A DNA stretch of 64,000 nt from GCA-002726655 sp046582185 (GTDB lineage: Bacteria; Pseudomonadota; Gammaproteobacteria; Pseudomonadales; Azotimanducaceae): contig JAYGEX010000007.1 in assembly GCA_046582185.1 (NCBI GenBank), positions 1-64,000 on the forward strand. Direction: 5' to 3'. Below the pieces are notes generated by a model. The model saw only the letters and a program-made list of their open reading frames with translations. It did no database searches and had not been told where the DNA came from. Shown piece by piece: positions 33,802 through 42,257 of the stretch. The position numbers were made by a program, and so were the translations under genes. Position 1 is the first letter of the stretch. Each line of letters opens with the position of its first letter.

Positions 33802-34995
33802 TCACTTGTCTTTGGCATTGCTGATCGACTGTCTTGATGCTACTAGCCGTGCAAAGGGTTCGAGTTTTGGGTGTTGGTTAAAATATTCATAGTAGCTGAT
33901 CAAGGCCTCGCCCAGTACAGTCTCTCCCCATAACTGTTGTTGTACCTGTCCTGGGAGATAGTCACCGGGCTGGGCTATGAGTGATTCGGTGTAATAGGCT
34001 TTTGCATCTTCAATGGCGTACTTGAACCATTTAAGATCTGGTAGGGCTTCTTCCGGATGATCTAAGCAAATTGAAAGTCGTTCCAAGATTTCGTCGATAC
34101 TCGAAGCGCAAACGCCAACGGTTGTACGTCCTCGCCTCCGTCTGCTGAGCTCATACCAGGGTTTGAGCAATAGTAACTCATTGGCTAACTTCACCCTCCA
34201 GGTCGTATCATCGAGCTTGGGTTTGGCGAAACTAACTGGGCAAGCAGGAGCCTGGTCAAGGCCAACCTGGGGCACGTCCAGTGGAAAATCTTCCAGCACA
34301 GGACCGGCGGGGTGATCCAGTAACTGAAGACTATGTCGAATAACCTGATGTTGAAATCCTGCATCGCCTGGCTTACCCAATGGGTAGCCCAGCGGAAATG
34401 ATACCCACAACATGCGAGGTGGCTGCATGGACGCAGCGTTTTCCCGTACCAGACTTATGCCGGTGGTCATAATACCTTCTGATTCAAGATAGTAGGCGAT
34501 TGCGCACACGGCGCGGGTACAATTGGGTCATACAGGTGTCAGGAATACCGCATCAACTTTGTCTTTCTTTAACATGCCAGCAAGTGAGCGCACGGTTTTC
34601 TCGTATACTTCCGGCAACAAGCCTGCACCCATAAAGCTGTAGTGAACGTCCGCTAGCGAGCCGATAACTCTCTCTGCCACTAGCTCTTTGAATCGATCAA
34701 TAGGATAGACCAGGTTGATGTCCTCCTGGAATCCGCTACGGTCAAAGTTCGCAGAGCTGTGCGACATGACCAGATTGTTTGCGTCCTCCTCTATCGGTAT
34801 TGCCCGGAAAGTTGCGTCGGCAAATGTGAATGTTTCATCATTGCGAAAATGCAATCCAGCGGTAGTAATTAAGGCGATACGTTTGTCACTAAGCGGTTTT
34901 GAATTGGCAACCCAAACGGCAGGCCCAATTGGGCTTCGGTTCTTACTCAACAAGTGTTCGCGCTCGTAATCGGGCAGATCTGCTAATCTAACCAT
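33802..34995 (-). CDS. GrdB-like selenoprotein with in-frame UGA (Sec156)
   Basis: Two adjacent open frames in the same register, 34531-34995 and 33802-34527, are separated only by TGA at 34528-34530. Read through, they give one protein of 397 residues of the glycine/sarcosine/betaine reductase selenoprotein B family. The context is VFLTPV-U-PNCTRAVCA, matching the U-x-x-C-T-R redox motif of GrdB, and homologues I recall carry Cys at this place. Family sequence continues after the UGA (GIMTTGISLVRE, WVSFPLGYPLGKPGD), so the stop is very probably selenocysteine. ATG at 34995 follows AAGGA and starts the conserved MVRLADLPDYE. The N-terminal part is an alpha/beta domain. No GrdA, GrdC, PrdA, SelA, SelB or tRNA-Sec is in the window. 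A true nonsense mutation or sequencing error remains possible. Confidence 0.78.
34499..34523 (-). promoter_or_regulatory. Candidate bacterial SECIS hairpin
   Basis: Starting about 5 bases after the UGA on the minus strand, the RNA can fold with ATTG/CAAT pairing at the base (34523-34520 with 34502-34499) and GCGC/GCGC at the top, leaving a CGTGT apical loop (34510-34506). The loop with G-U lies about 20 bases past the UGA, the distance seen in fdhF-type SECIS elements. The two stems compete for one base, so the exact fold is uncertain. Confidence 0.45.
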
Positions 34996-35125
34996 AATCT
35001 GTATCTTCCTTGGCTTGGGTATATTTTGTCTACTGTAAACATCAAGGCGACATTTTATTGATTGCCCTTGCCTAAAACCGGGTGGCATTTGACGTTATTG
35101 CCTCAATATAATTCGCCTTGGCGAG

Positions 35126-36847
35126 TTACATACTTGAGGCCGTTAGTGCAGTATCAGAATGCTGCCAGGCTTTCTCATAGCGCTTATATGCGGCATCTGC
35201 TGCAGTGGTCTTACCCTGGTCCGTCAATGAAGTGTACAGGCCAAAAAGTGACCAGCCATTTTCTGCATTCCAGCGAAGGTCACGAAGGTATACCTTCTCT
35301 GCATCAAAGGGTCTGTCCGCTTCAAGTAAAACCTTGCCCAGGTAATGCCGCATGGGTTGGGCCCAGGCAGGTGGCTCGGTGTAATTGCTCAAATCCTCCA
35401 GAGCGACTGCTGCTTCAAAACTGGTGATAGCGCCGTTGAGATCACCAAGTGCTTGCGCGATCTCGCCGTCCAGGCCATGGGCGGCGATGGTCAATAAATC
35501 CGAAACAGACATCACGCTGACACGAGATTCATTGATGTCAGGGATTTTGATAATATTTCGCAAGGCAGCCAGCTGCATTTTTGCGCCATCAATATCGCCA
35601 GTATTTGCCAGCGCACTGCCAAGGCTGTAGGCCCACATGCCCTTTATGTACGGTGTATCGTTATGTGATGGCGTCTGTCCTATCAGCTTATCCCATCGCC
35701 CAAAGATCTTATTTAAGTGCCAGGGCGAAGCGATATTCTTTTGATAGCCGCGCACTGCAGTGTGGCTTGCCCTCGCTTTTAGTGATTCTGCTGCTTCGAT
35801 GGCAACTTCATAGTTACCCTGAATCGTTGCGGCATAGCGAATGAAGTCGATAGCGTGACCTGAATGAATTTTATGTGACAGAGGATAGGTGCCGAGGTTT
35901 GGCATGGGCAGATCACCCCAGATTTTTGCAAACTCCTTATCTTTGGCTTGTGAACGAATGTTGCTTTCAATGGCTCGATCATATTGACCGACTCGAACGT
36001 AGATATGCGACGGCATATGGACAACGTGTCCTGCAATTGGCACAGTCGCTTCCAGCGCATCAGCAGAAATTAATGCGCGCTCCGGCGTGAGCGATGATTC
36101 AATTAAATGAATGTGTAAGTGCAGGACACCAGGGTTTTCCAGGTTGTTGTCCATAATATGTTCAAGTGCTAATGCAACGGATTGTGTTTCCGCCAAAGGC
36201 TTACCGTCAATATCCCAATAGTTCCAGCGTGCAATTGACATGTACGAGGCAGCATAAAGCGCAGCAATATCGCCATCATCCGGATATTCGGCATTGAGAG
36301 CTCTCATTTCTGCGAGATACGCCTGATCGCGTTCCGCGTCAGCACTTATGCTGTCCTTGTCGTAGAGAACATATAAGGCGTTGATCAGCTTCGCCTCGAG
36401 GGGAGTAGCACGATCAATTCGCTGCAGAGCCATCCTGATCGCCTTTAAGCCTTCGCCCTTTGGGTCATCAGGCATCCGCGCATAGCGACTGTTGGGGTTC
36501 GGACCCATGGCATGAGCCATGCCCCAATAAGGCATAGGATGATCCGGATCTGTTAACGCTGCCTGCTGATAGGATGCGATTGATTCAGGGAAAAAGAATC
36601 CCCAGGCGAAACGCAGTCCCTGGTCGAAGAACTTTTGGGTTTCTTCCGAAGCAGTGGAAATAGTTCGGCTATAGCTGCCGCCGCCCGGCACTATTCTAGC
36701 GTGAACGTCAGTTGAATTATCGTCGGCACTCGAATCAGCTTTGGGTTCCTGCTTCGAAACTGCATCAGTATTCTTGTGAGCATCGGTACATGCCTGGAGT
36801 GCGATAGTAATTAGTAGGGCAAATAAGTAAATAAATCTCTTGGACAT
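35126..36847 (-). CDS. Tetratricopeptide-repeat lipoprotein
   Basis: A predicted lipoprotein of 573 residues (lipobox LQAC at about 17-20) with an acidic Ser/Asp linker then helical repeat sequence to the end. Recognisable are FDQGLRFAWGFFFPESIASYQQAALTDP-like pairs of helices and several later TPR-like units. His-rich stretches (VLHLHIHLIESS, HVVHMPSHIYVRVGQYDRAI) are typical of this family, whose function is unknown. It would sit in the periplasm attached to a membrane. It diverges from the CYP153 gene; the 5' ends of the longest reading frames overlap by 8 bp, but the P450 start is further in. Confidence 0.75.
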   Translation of the reverse strand: MSKRFIYLFALLITIALQACTDAHKNTDAVSKQEPKADSSADDNSTDVHARIVPGGGSYSRTISTASEETQKFFDQGLRFAWGFFFPESIASYQQAALTDPDHPMPYWGMAHAMGPNPNSRYARMPDDPKGEGLKAIRMALQRIDRATPLEAKLINALYVLYDKDSISADAERDQAYLAEMRALNAEYPDDGDIAALYAASYMSIARWNYWDIDGKPLAETQSVALALEHIMDNNLENPGVLHLHIHLIESSLTPERALISADALEATVPIAGHVVHMPSHIYVRVGQYDRAIESNIRSQAKDKEFAKIWGDLPMPNLGTYPLSHKIHSGHAIDFIRYAATIQGNYEVAIEAAESLKARASHTAVRGYQKNIASPWHLNKIFGRWDKLIGQTPSHNDTPYIKGMWAYSLGSALANTGDIDGAKMQLAALRNIIKIPDINESRVSVMSVSDLLTIAAHGLDGEIAQALGDLNGAITSFEAAVALEDLSNYTEPPAWAQPMRHYLGKVLLEADRPFDAEKVYLRDLRWNAENGWSLFGLYTSLTDQGKTTAADAAYKRYEKAWQHSDTALTASSM

Positions 36848-36956
36848 AACACCTTCTATTGGCGGTCAGTATCGTGGGATGCTAAAAATATCACGTTTCG
36901 TACCGCAATTTTTGGTACAGTTTGACTATTCCACAAATCAGGAGCTGCGTTTCAAG

Positions 36957-38327
36957 ATGAGTGAACAGGCAAAAGAAGCGATAAAATCAAGCGAAGAACC
37001 TTCATCACAATCTTCACTAAAAGCAGCAGAACAAGAGGAAGCCCCGAGGCGTGGGTTTAATCCGTTTTTGGCCAGTGATGCGCCACCGGTGGTGACCGAC
37101 CCATATTCGATCCCCATCGAAGATGTGAATGTTATCGACGGGCGATTATTCCAGCAGGACATACATTGGGATCATTTCAAGCGCTTGCGTGAAGAAGATC
37201 CGGTCCATTTGAACGATATACCGCATATTGGTCGCTACTGGTCCCTGACGAAATTCGATGACATCATGTTTGTGGACAAGAACCATGACTTGTTTTCATC
37301 AGAGCAGGGTATTGCGCTGGGATTGAAGGTTGGCACTGAATCGAATCCTGAGGATCTCAACACGCAAAGTTTTATCGCCATGGATCCGCCGAAGCACGAT
37401 CTGCAAAGAGCAGCGGTTAGCGGGGTAGTTGCGCCGCCCAATCTCGCCAAGATGGAAGCGATTATTCGCGAACGAACCGGCCGCGTACTCGATGAGCTGC
37501 CTGTAGGTGAGACATTCAACTGGGTTGATCTTGTGTCTATTGAACTGACGACGCAAATGTTGGCAACCCTGTTTGACTTCCCATTTGAGGATCGACGCAT
37601 GCTGACTCGCTGGTCAGATATTGCAACAGCAGCACCCGGTACCGGGATTGTTGATACTGCCGAGCAGCGACGAGCCGAGCTGATGGAGTGCCTGGCTTAT
37701 TTTACGCGCTTGTGGAATGAGAGAGTTGATCAGGAAGTGCCAGGTTCGGATCTGATTTCAATGCTCGCTCACGGTGAAGAAACCAGGAACATGGAACCGT
37801 ATGAGTTTCTGGGTAATCTGATTTTGCTCATCGTTGGTGGTAATGATACAACGCGTAATTCCATGAGTGCCGGTGTTCTAGCGCTAAATAAAAACCCGGC
37901 TGAGTACGACAAGCTTCGCGCCGACCATGGGTTGATCCCGAATATGGTCAGTGAAATTATTCGCTACCATACGCCGTTGCCTTATATGCGCCGCACCGCG
38001 AATCAGGATATTAAGATAAGAGACAAGCAGATCAAGGCTGGCGACCAGCTTCTAATGTGGTACGTTTCTGGTAACCGGGATGAAGATGCCATCGATCGAC
38101 CGGATGAGTTCATCATAGATCGTGCAAAGGCTCGACATCACCTGTCTTTCGGCTTTGGTATTCATCGTTGTATGGGTAATCGACTGGCGGAAATGCAGCT
38201 TCGCATTGTCTGGGAAGAAATTATGAAGCGCTTCAGCAAGGTTGAAGTAGTGGGGGAGCCGGAAAGATTGCTGTCCAGCTTTGTACGGGGAATTACCGAT
38301 TTGCCGGTACGGGTTCATCCCTTATAA
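36957..38327 (+). CDS. Cytochrome P450, CYP153-like alkane hydroxylase
   Basis: A P450 of 456 residues. The haem-binding loop FGFGIHRCMGNR places the thiolate at C405; the oxygen-binding I-helix segment is GGNDTTR (294-300), and E-I-I-R is the ExxR motif. The ending, HLSFGFGIHRC to WEEIMKRFSKVEVVGEPERL, closely follows CYP153 enzymes, soluble terminal hydroxylases of medium-chain alkanes and fatty acids. The ferredoxin and ferredoxin reductase that usually adjoin CYP153 genes are missing here. ATG 36957 fits the conserved N-terminus, with GGAG about 12 bases upstream. Confidence 0.85.
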   Translation: MSEQAKEAIKSSEEPSSQSSLKAAEQEEAPRRGFNPFLASDAPPVVTDPYSIPIEDVNVIDGRLFQQDIHWDHFKRLREEDPVHLNDIPHIGRYWSLTKFDDIMFVDKNHDLFSSEQGIALGLKVGTESNPEDLNTQSFIAMDPPKHDLQRAAVSGVVAPPNLAKMEAIIRERTGRVLDELPVGETFNWVDLVSIELTTQMLATLFDFPFEDRRMLTRWSDIATAAPGTGIVDTAEQRRAELMECLAYFTRLWNERVDQEVPGSDLISMLAHGEETRNMEPYEFLGNLILLIVGGNDTTRNSMSAGVLALNKNPAEYDKLRADHGLIPNMVSEIIRYHTPLPYMRRTANQDIKIRDKQIKAGDQLLMWYVSGNRDEDAIDRPDEFIIDRAKARHHLSFGFGIHRCMGNRLAEMQLRIVWEEIMKRFSKVEVVGEPERLLSSFVRGITDLPVRVHPL

Positions 38328-38335
38328 AGTGAATA

Positions 38336-38365
38336 AGGGCTGCTTAATGAAGAGCAGCCCTTTAT
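38336..38365. terminator. Bidirectional terminator between convergent genes
   Basis: AAGGGCTGCT (38336-38345) pairs with AGCAGCCCTT (38354-38363) around an 8-base loop, followed by a T-rich tail. It lies between the CYP153 stop and the convergent dehalogenase stop and could serve both strands. Confidence 0.8.
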
Positions 38366-38393
38366 TGCTTAGCAATTTGCGAACAAGAACTAG

Positions 38394-39359
38394 CTATTCA
38401 TCGCTTATTCGACTCAACACAAATTCGGCAACTTTCGAGCCGTGAGTGTTTTGAAGGAAATGCCCGGCATCAGGAATTGCATCAAAGCTTGCATTCATCT
38501 GTGACGCCCATTGTCTTCCCCAGGCCTCATTAAAAACGTCATCGCTGCACCCCCATATAAAGTAAACCGGCTTTTTCCAGGCCAGCAAAATATTGTAATG
38601 AAGTGTTTGCGCTGCGCCATTTCCATTATCGTAATTATCCAACGGTATAGAGAGGGGGAAGCGCCTCATGCCATTATAGGCGGCATCCGATAGATCTTTC
38701 ACTGGCGCCGTATAGGCTTCGTACATTTTTGCCGCCGCGCCTTCCAGCTGTGGTTCAGTGCCTTGGAGGATATGCGGGAATACTTCGTCTGGCTTCGCCA
38801 AGCCAGCAGTCATCGTCATGAGCAATCCGACATTAGGCTTTTCCCGGTAAAAGTTGCCGCCTTCATGCCAATTTTTGTTCCAGTTGCGTATTGCATCTGA
38901 ATATTCATACTCAGGATGATGCAGCCAGGTATTCATTATCACCAGCCTGGAAAATCTCTCGGGCATGGTGGCAGCCTGAGCAAGCCCGATTGGGCCGCCC
39001 CAATCCTGGCACAGTAGCGTGATATCGCTGAGATCAAGGCTGGTAATCAGCGTCGTCAAAATTTCAGTGTGGCGGGCGATGGTATACCAGTGAATATCCA
39101 GGGGTTTGTCCGATCGCCCGAAGCCTATATGGTCCGGCGCAATACAGCGATAACCAGCCTCCACAAGAGGTGGAATGATATCGCGATACAGATAACTCCA
39201 GGTAGGCATACCATGTAACAACAACATCACCGGGCCATCCCTGGGACCTTCGTCAATATAGTGCATTCGCAGGTCCTGCCATTGGTGGTAGTTTGGCTGG
39301 AACTCAAAATTATCCAGATTGTCGAAATTTGTATCTTCACTTCGTTCAAATTCTGTCAT
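38394..39359 (-). CDS. Haloalkane dehalogenase-like alpha/beta hydrolase
   Basis: An alpha/beta hydrolase of 321 residues resembling class-I haloalkane dehalogenases, which replace halogen on alkanes by hydroxyl. The oxyanion/halide region is LLHGMPTWSYLYR (W54), the nucleophile elbow is CQDWGG (D119) and the catalytic His is in PDAGHFLQ. A downstream Asp in WGCSDDVF fits the class-I acid. ATG 39359 is preferred over an upstream in-frame start at 39425 because AGGGAGA precedes it. Epoxide hydrolase activity cannot be excluded by eye. It converges on CYP153, so halogenated or oxygenated alkanes may be handled nearby. Confidence 0.8.
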   Translation of the reverse strand: MTEFERSEDTNFDNLDNFEFQPNYHQWQDLRMHYIDEGPRDGPVMLLLHGMPTWSYLYRDIIPPLVEAGYRCIAPDHIGFGRSDKPLDIHWYTIARHTEILTTLITSLDLSDITLLCQDWGGPIGLAQAATMPERFSRLVIMNTWLHHPEYEYSDAIRNWNKNWHEGGNFYREKPNVGLLMTMTAGLAKPDEVFPHILQGTEPQLEGAAAKMYEAYTAPVKDLSDAAYNGMRRFPLSIPLDNYDNGNGAAQTLHYNILLAWKKPVYFIWGCSDDVFNEAWGRQWASQMNASFDAIPDAGHFLQNTHGSKVAEFVLSRISDE

Positions 39360-39848
39360 TGCTGTCTCCCTTAAGAATTGTGTTTTTGAAATCAGGCATG
39401 AATGCGTTCCTGCATATCTGTCCACTGGGCGGGTGTTCTGCCTGTGCGCGAACCGTTTGCATAACGCATGGACCCCGGGGCTCCCTCAGCAATTGAGCGA
39501 GACAGCAGTTCTTGTAGTTTGTTTTTCAATTTTTGTAATTACATTTTATGCTTATATATTTGCGCTAATAGATTCATGACTATATGTTCGTATTTAACAG
39601 TGTCATGTAAATAGATTTTTGGATCGGCAGACCATAGCATTTATTGTGGCCATGCACGCATGCCAATAAACACTTCATTAATGGTTAAATTTTCACCACT
39701 ATGGCAAATAACACGGGCGGTTTTCAATAGCGGATAAAACTGGCTACGTAATGGCGCCATCGTGCCAAATAGCCCATCTCGCAATGCTGGCAAGACGGAG
39801 ATACGCCAGGTTATGTTGGCACCTGCCTGGATCAAGAGGAGGATTCAT
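39360..39848. other. Unassigned intergenic region
   Basis: It separates the divergent dehalogenase and the 39849 gene. It is AT-rich around 39520-39610 and carries no recognisable gene, hairpin or repeat. Confidence 0.4.
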
Positions 39849-40319
39849 ATGTTGAAATTAGCCGCAGGGATATTGCTTCTATTAGTCGTGGGGATGTTTA
39901 GTACTTATTGGTTTGCCTGTCCGTGTGGATATGTTCCTGGTGGGCCACTATCAGGACCAACTAATACCAGTGAGGTCAGCGATTGGTCATTTGTGAATGA
40001 CAGGGAAGCAGTACCCCTCTGCCAGGTGGAAGTCGATGCGGGATTGCCATATACAGTGAATGTGAACTGCATGTCATCTGAAGAGAAGCTCTATGTGAGC
40101 TGCTCAAAATGTGAAGGCAAGTTCTGGTCATCACGTGCGATTGAAAACCCGGTGGGGTATGTCATGGCCGGGGGCAAGGTCTACGCTATTAACTTCTCAA
40201 GGATAACTGACGAGGCTGAACTTTCCCGCATCTGGTCGGTCAGGGCTAACAAAGTTGCAGGGGGAGATGCAGGTGTGCGCCCGAATCACTGGTGGAGCTT
40301 TCAACTTACATCTCGCTGA
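39849..40319 (+). CDS. Membrane-anchored split-barrel-like protein of unknown function
   Basis: A protein of 156 residues with an N-terminal membrane anchor or signal segment (about 5-22) then PCGYVPGGPLSGP, VSDWSFVNDREAV and KFWSSRAIENP. This order resembles proteins with a pyridoxamine-phosphate-oxidase-like barrel in which WSF is followed by a substrate-like strand pair, but key residues are not secure. Four Cys (two in a CSKCEGKFW pair) may bind metal or form disulfides. GAGGAGGA immediately upstream supports the ATG at 39849. Function unknown. Confidence 0.55.
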   Translation: MLKLAAGILLLLVVGMFSTYWFACPCGYVPGGPLSGPTNTSEVSDWSFVNDREAVPLCQVEVDAGLPYTVNVNCMSSEEKLYVSCSKCEGKFWSSRAIENPVGYVMAGGKVYAINFSRITDEAELSRIWSVRANKVAGGDAGVRPNHWWSFQLTSR

Positions 40320-40469
40320 ATGTAATTATGTTGCCTGGCAGCACTGTTATCAAACAGTACGGTCGTCAATGAGTACACAGCGCGCCGTTGTTTAGATAGA
40401 ATTTGCTCTAATTTACAAAATCAGCAGCGAAGAAAAGAACTGATCTGCAAGAATAGTTAGAAAGTCTTA

Positions 40470-41261
40470 TTACGTCTTGTGGGCGGCAAAATTAGGTTCT
40501 CGCTTTTCCAGGAATGCGTTGATCGCCTCCTGGTGCTCAGCACTTTCATAACACTCAAGTAGCGCCGCCATTTCACGTTTCTGTACAATCCCGAGATCAG
40601 ACTCCATCATATTTTGCGTGATGAGTTCCTTCACCTTCAACAAGGTGGAAGAGGGGTTGTTGCCCATAGATATTGCGGTCGCTTGTGCAACATTCAAGAG
40701 TTCGTCTGGCGCAACCAATTTGTCAATGAGGCGAATTTTCAATGCTTCATCCGCATCAATTGTTCCGCCAGATAACATCAGTTCATTAGCGGCACCAAAT
40801 CCGGTTCGTGCCATCAGAAAGTGTGAACTGGCGAGCTCGGGAACCAGACCCATCTTGATAAATCGAACGCTGAATATTGCTGCTGTGGATGAAACAATGA
40901 CATCCATGGGTAATACCTGAGTCAGACCTACCCCAATTGCGGCGCCATTTATTGCCGCGACCATTGGTTTCGAGCGACGTACCAGGCCAACCCAGTCCCT
41001 GGGCTCACTCTTGCCCTCGCGCACATTACCACTGTCTGCCTGGACTTTGAACAGCGCCTTAATATCAGCACCTGCACAAAATCCGCGGCCAGCGCCAGTT
41101 AGCACAAATGCTTTTACATCAGGATTTGAATTGCCGAGGGTAATAGCATCCTGCAATTCATCGCCCATTTGATAGGTCCAGGCATTGAGCTTCTCCGGTC
41201 GATTCATGGTTAGTGTGAGCACGCCATCTTCCAGACTGCTTAGAATTGATTCGTATTTCAT
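40470..41261 (-). CDS. Enoyl-CoA hydratase/isomerase family (crotonase)
   Basis: A crotonase-fold enzyme of 263 residues. The oxyanion-hole segments are GAGRGFCAGADIK and NGAAIGVGLTQVL. The second catalytic Glu is retained in GLVPELASS, the first usual Glu of G-G-x-C-E is absent. This GVGxT subgroup acts on various acyl-CoA esters in proteobacteria; a plain 2-enoyl-CoA hydratase, isomerase or other role is possible. No operon partner is evident. Confidence 0.85.
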   Translation of the reverse strand: MKYESILSSLEDGVLTLTMNRPEKLNAWTYQMGDELQDAITLGNSNPDVKAFVLTGAGRGFCAGADIKALFKVQADSGNVREGKSEPRDWVGLVRRSKPMVAAINGAAIGVGLTQVLPMDVIVSSTAAIFSVRFIKMGLVPELASSHFLMARTGFGAANELMLSGGTIDADEALKIRLIDKLVAPDELLNVAQATAISMGNNPSSTLLKVKELITQNMMESDLGIVQKREMAALLECYESAEHQEAINAFLEKREPNFAAHKT

Positions 41262-41561
41262 TGTGATTCCTCGTTGCCAGGCTGCCAGTTGGTTATATTG
41301 TTCGCAGCACAGTTTTGCTTTGATAAGTATTCGGTCATTACCCTTTCAGGAATTACCATACCAAGATGTTGCAATGGTTACGACTCGATGACTGCTTAAC
41401 AGGAACTCATTAAGAACGAGTACGTAGTCATTAGGCAAATTCGGTGGTTGAGGATATGAAATGAAAAATATTATCTGCTTGCCCGCTTTGGTTTTTTAAT
41501 AATGAATTAGCGCTATACTCGGCGCCAGAATCAACTACTGGTATCAAAAGGATATACACGA
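41262..41561. other. Divergent intergenic region
   Basis: About 300 bp separating the crotonase from the methyltransferase gene. Nothing is recognised apart from the presumed promoters of both. Confidence 0.4.
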
Positions 41562-42137
41562 ATGGCTGACCTTTTGGGTATGGACCCAGCTCGGATTGAA
41601 CGACTGCGCTCCCCCGACAGGCTGGAATATTTTCACCCGGACAGGATATGGGAAGTTCTACAACCGTCCTCCAATTGTACGCTGATAGATGTGGGGTCAG
41701 GCGTTGGTTACCTTACGCTGCCATTTGCTCAAGGCTTTCCACAGGCCAAAGTATATGGCTGTGACATCCTTGAAGGGATGGTTAACTTGCTGCGCGAGGA
41801 CGCACTTTTTAAGGGTCTCGAAAACCTGGAAGCACTCCTCATGATGCCTAACAGTATTGATCTTCCTGATGAAACCGCCGATTTTATTGTTATGGGGCAG
41901 CTTCACCATGAGCTGGACGAACCGGAACCATTGTTAGACGAATGCAAACGATTGCTGAAATCCGGCGGTACCATTGCCATCATCGACTGGGCTGATGATG
42001 ACAACGGCAAGAGCCCACCTGCGGGTCGTCGAGTACCCGTCGCGAGGATGCAAGCAGAGTTGACGGGCGCTGGCTTTGACGACATCAAGACTCATGACAT
42101 CTATGAGTACCATACGTTTATGACTGCTGTTGCGTAG
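41562..42137 (+). CDS. Class I SAM-dependent methyltransferase
   Basis: A small methyltransferase of 191 residues. The glycine loop LIDVGSGVGYLTLPFAQ, the acidic GCDILEGM and the post-II motif DFIVMGQLHHELDEPE are typical of the type-11 methyltransferase domain. Without further domains the substrate cannot be told; possibilities include a small metabolite, lipid or arsenite-type substrate. It has its own upstream region and converges on the BVMO gene. Confidence 0.85.
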   Translation: MADLLGMDPARIERLRSPDRLEYFHPDRIWEVLQPSSNCTLIDVGSGVGYLTLPFAQGFPQAKVYGCDILEGMVNLLREDALFKGLENLEALLMMPNSIDLPDETADFIVMGQLHHELDEPEPLLDECKRLLKSGGTIAIIDWADDDNGKSPPAGRRVPVARMQAELTGAGFDDIKTHDIYEYHTFMTAVA

Positions 42138-42170
42138 GCTTCATAGCAATCGTCAAGGTACTGCCCGCCC

Positions 42171-42257
42171 TTACCGGTAAGATAGACCGAGGTCGCGGAT
42201 CAGACCGATGTTGAAGATGGCGGCATTGAGCTTGCCGCCCAGATCTGAGTTGTTAAC
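42171..42257 (-). pseudogene. Orphan C-terminal gene fragment
   Basis: A minus-strand frame without a start encodes DLGGKLNAAIFNIGLIRDLG and stops at 42171-42173. It reads like the tail of a real protein but has no beginning, since the BVMO gene ends directly upstream. The family is not identified. Confidence 0.3.
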
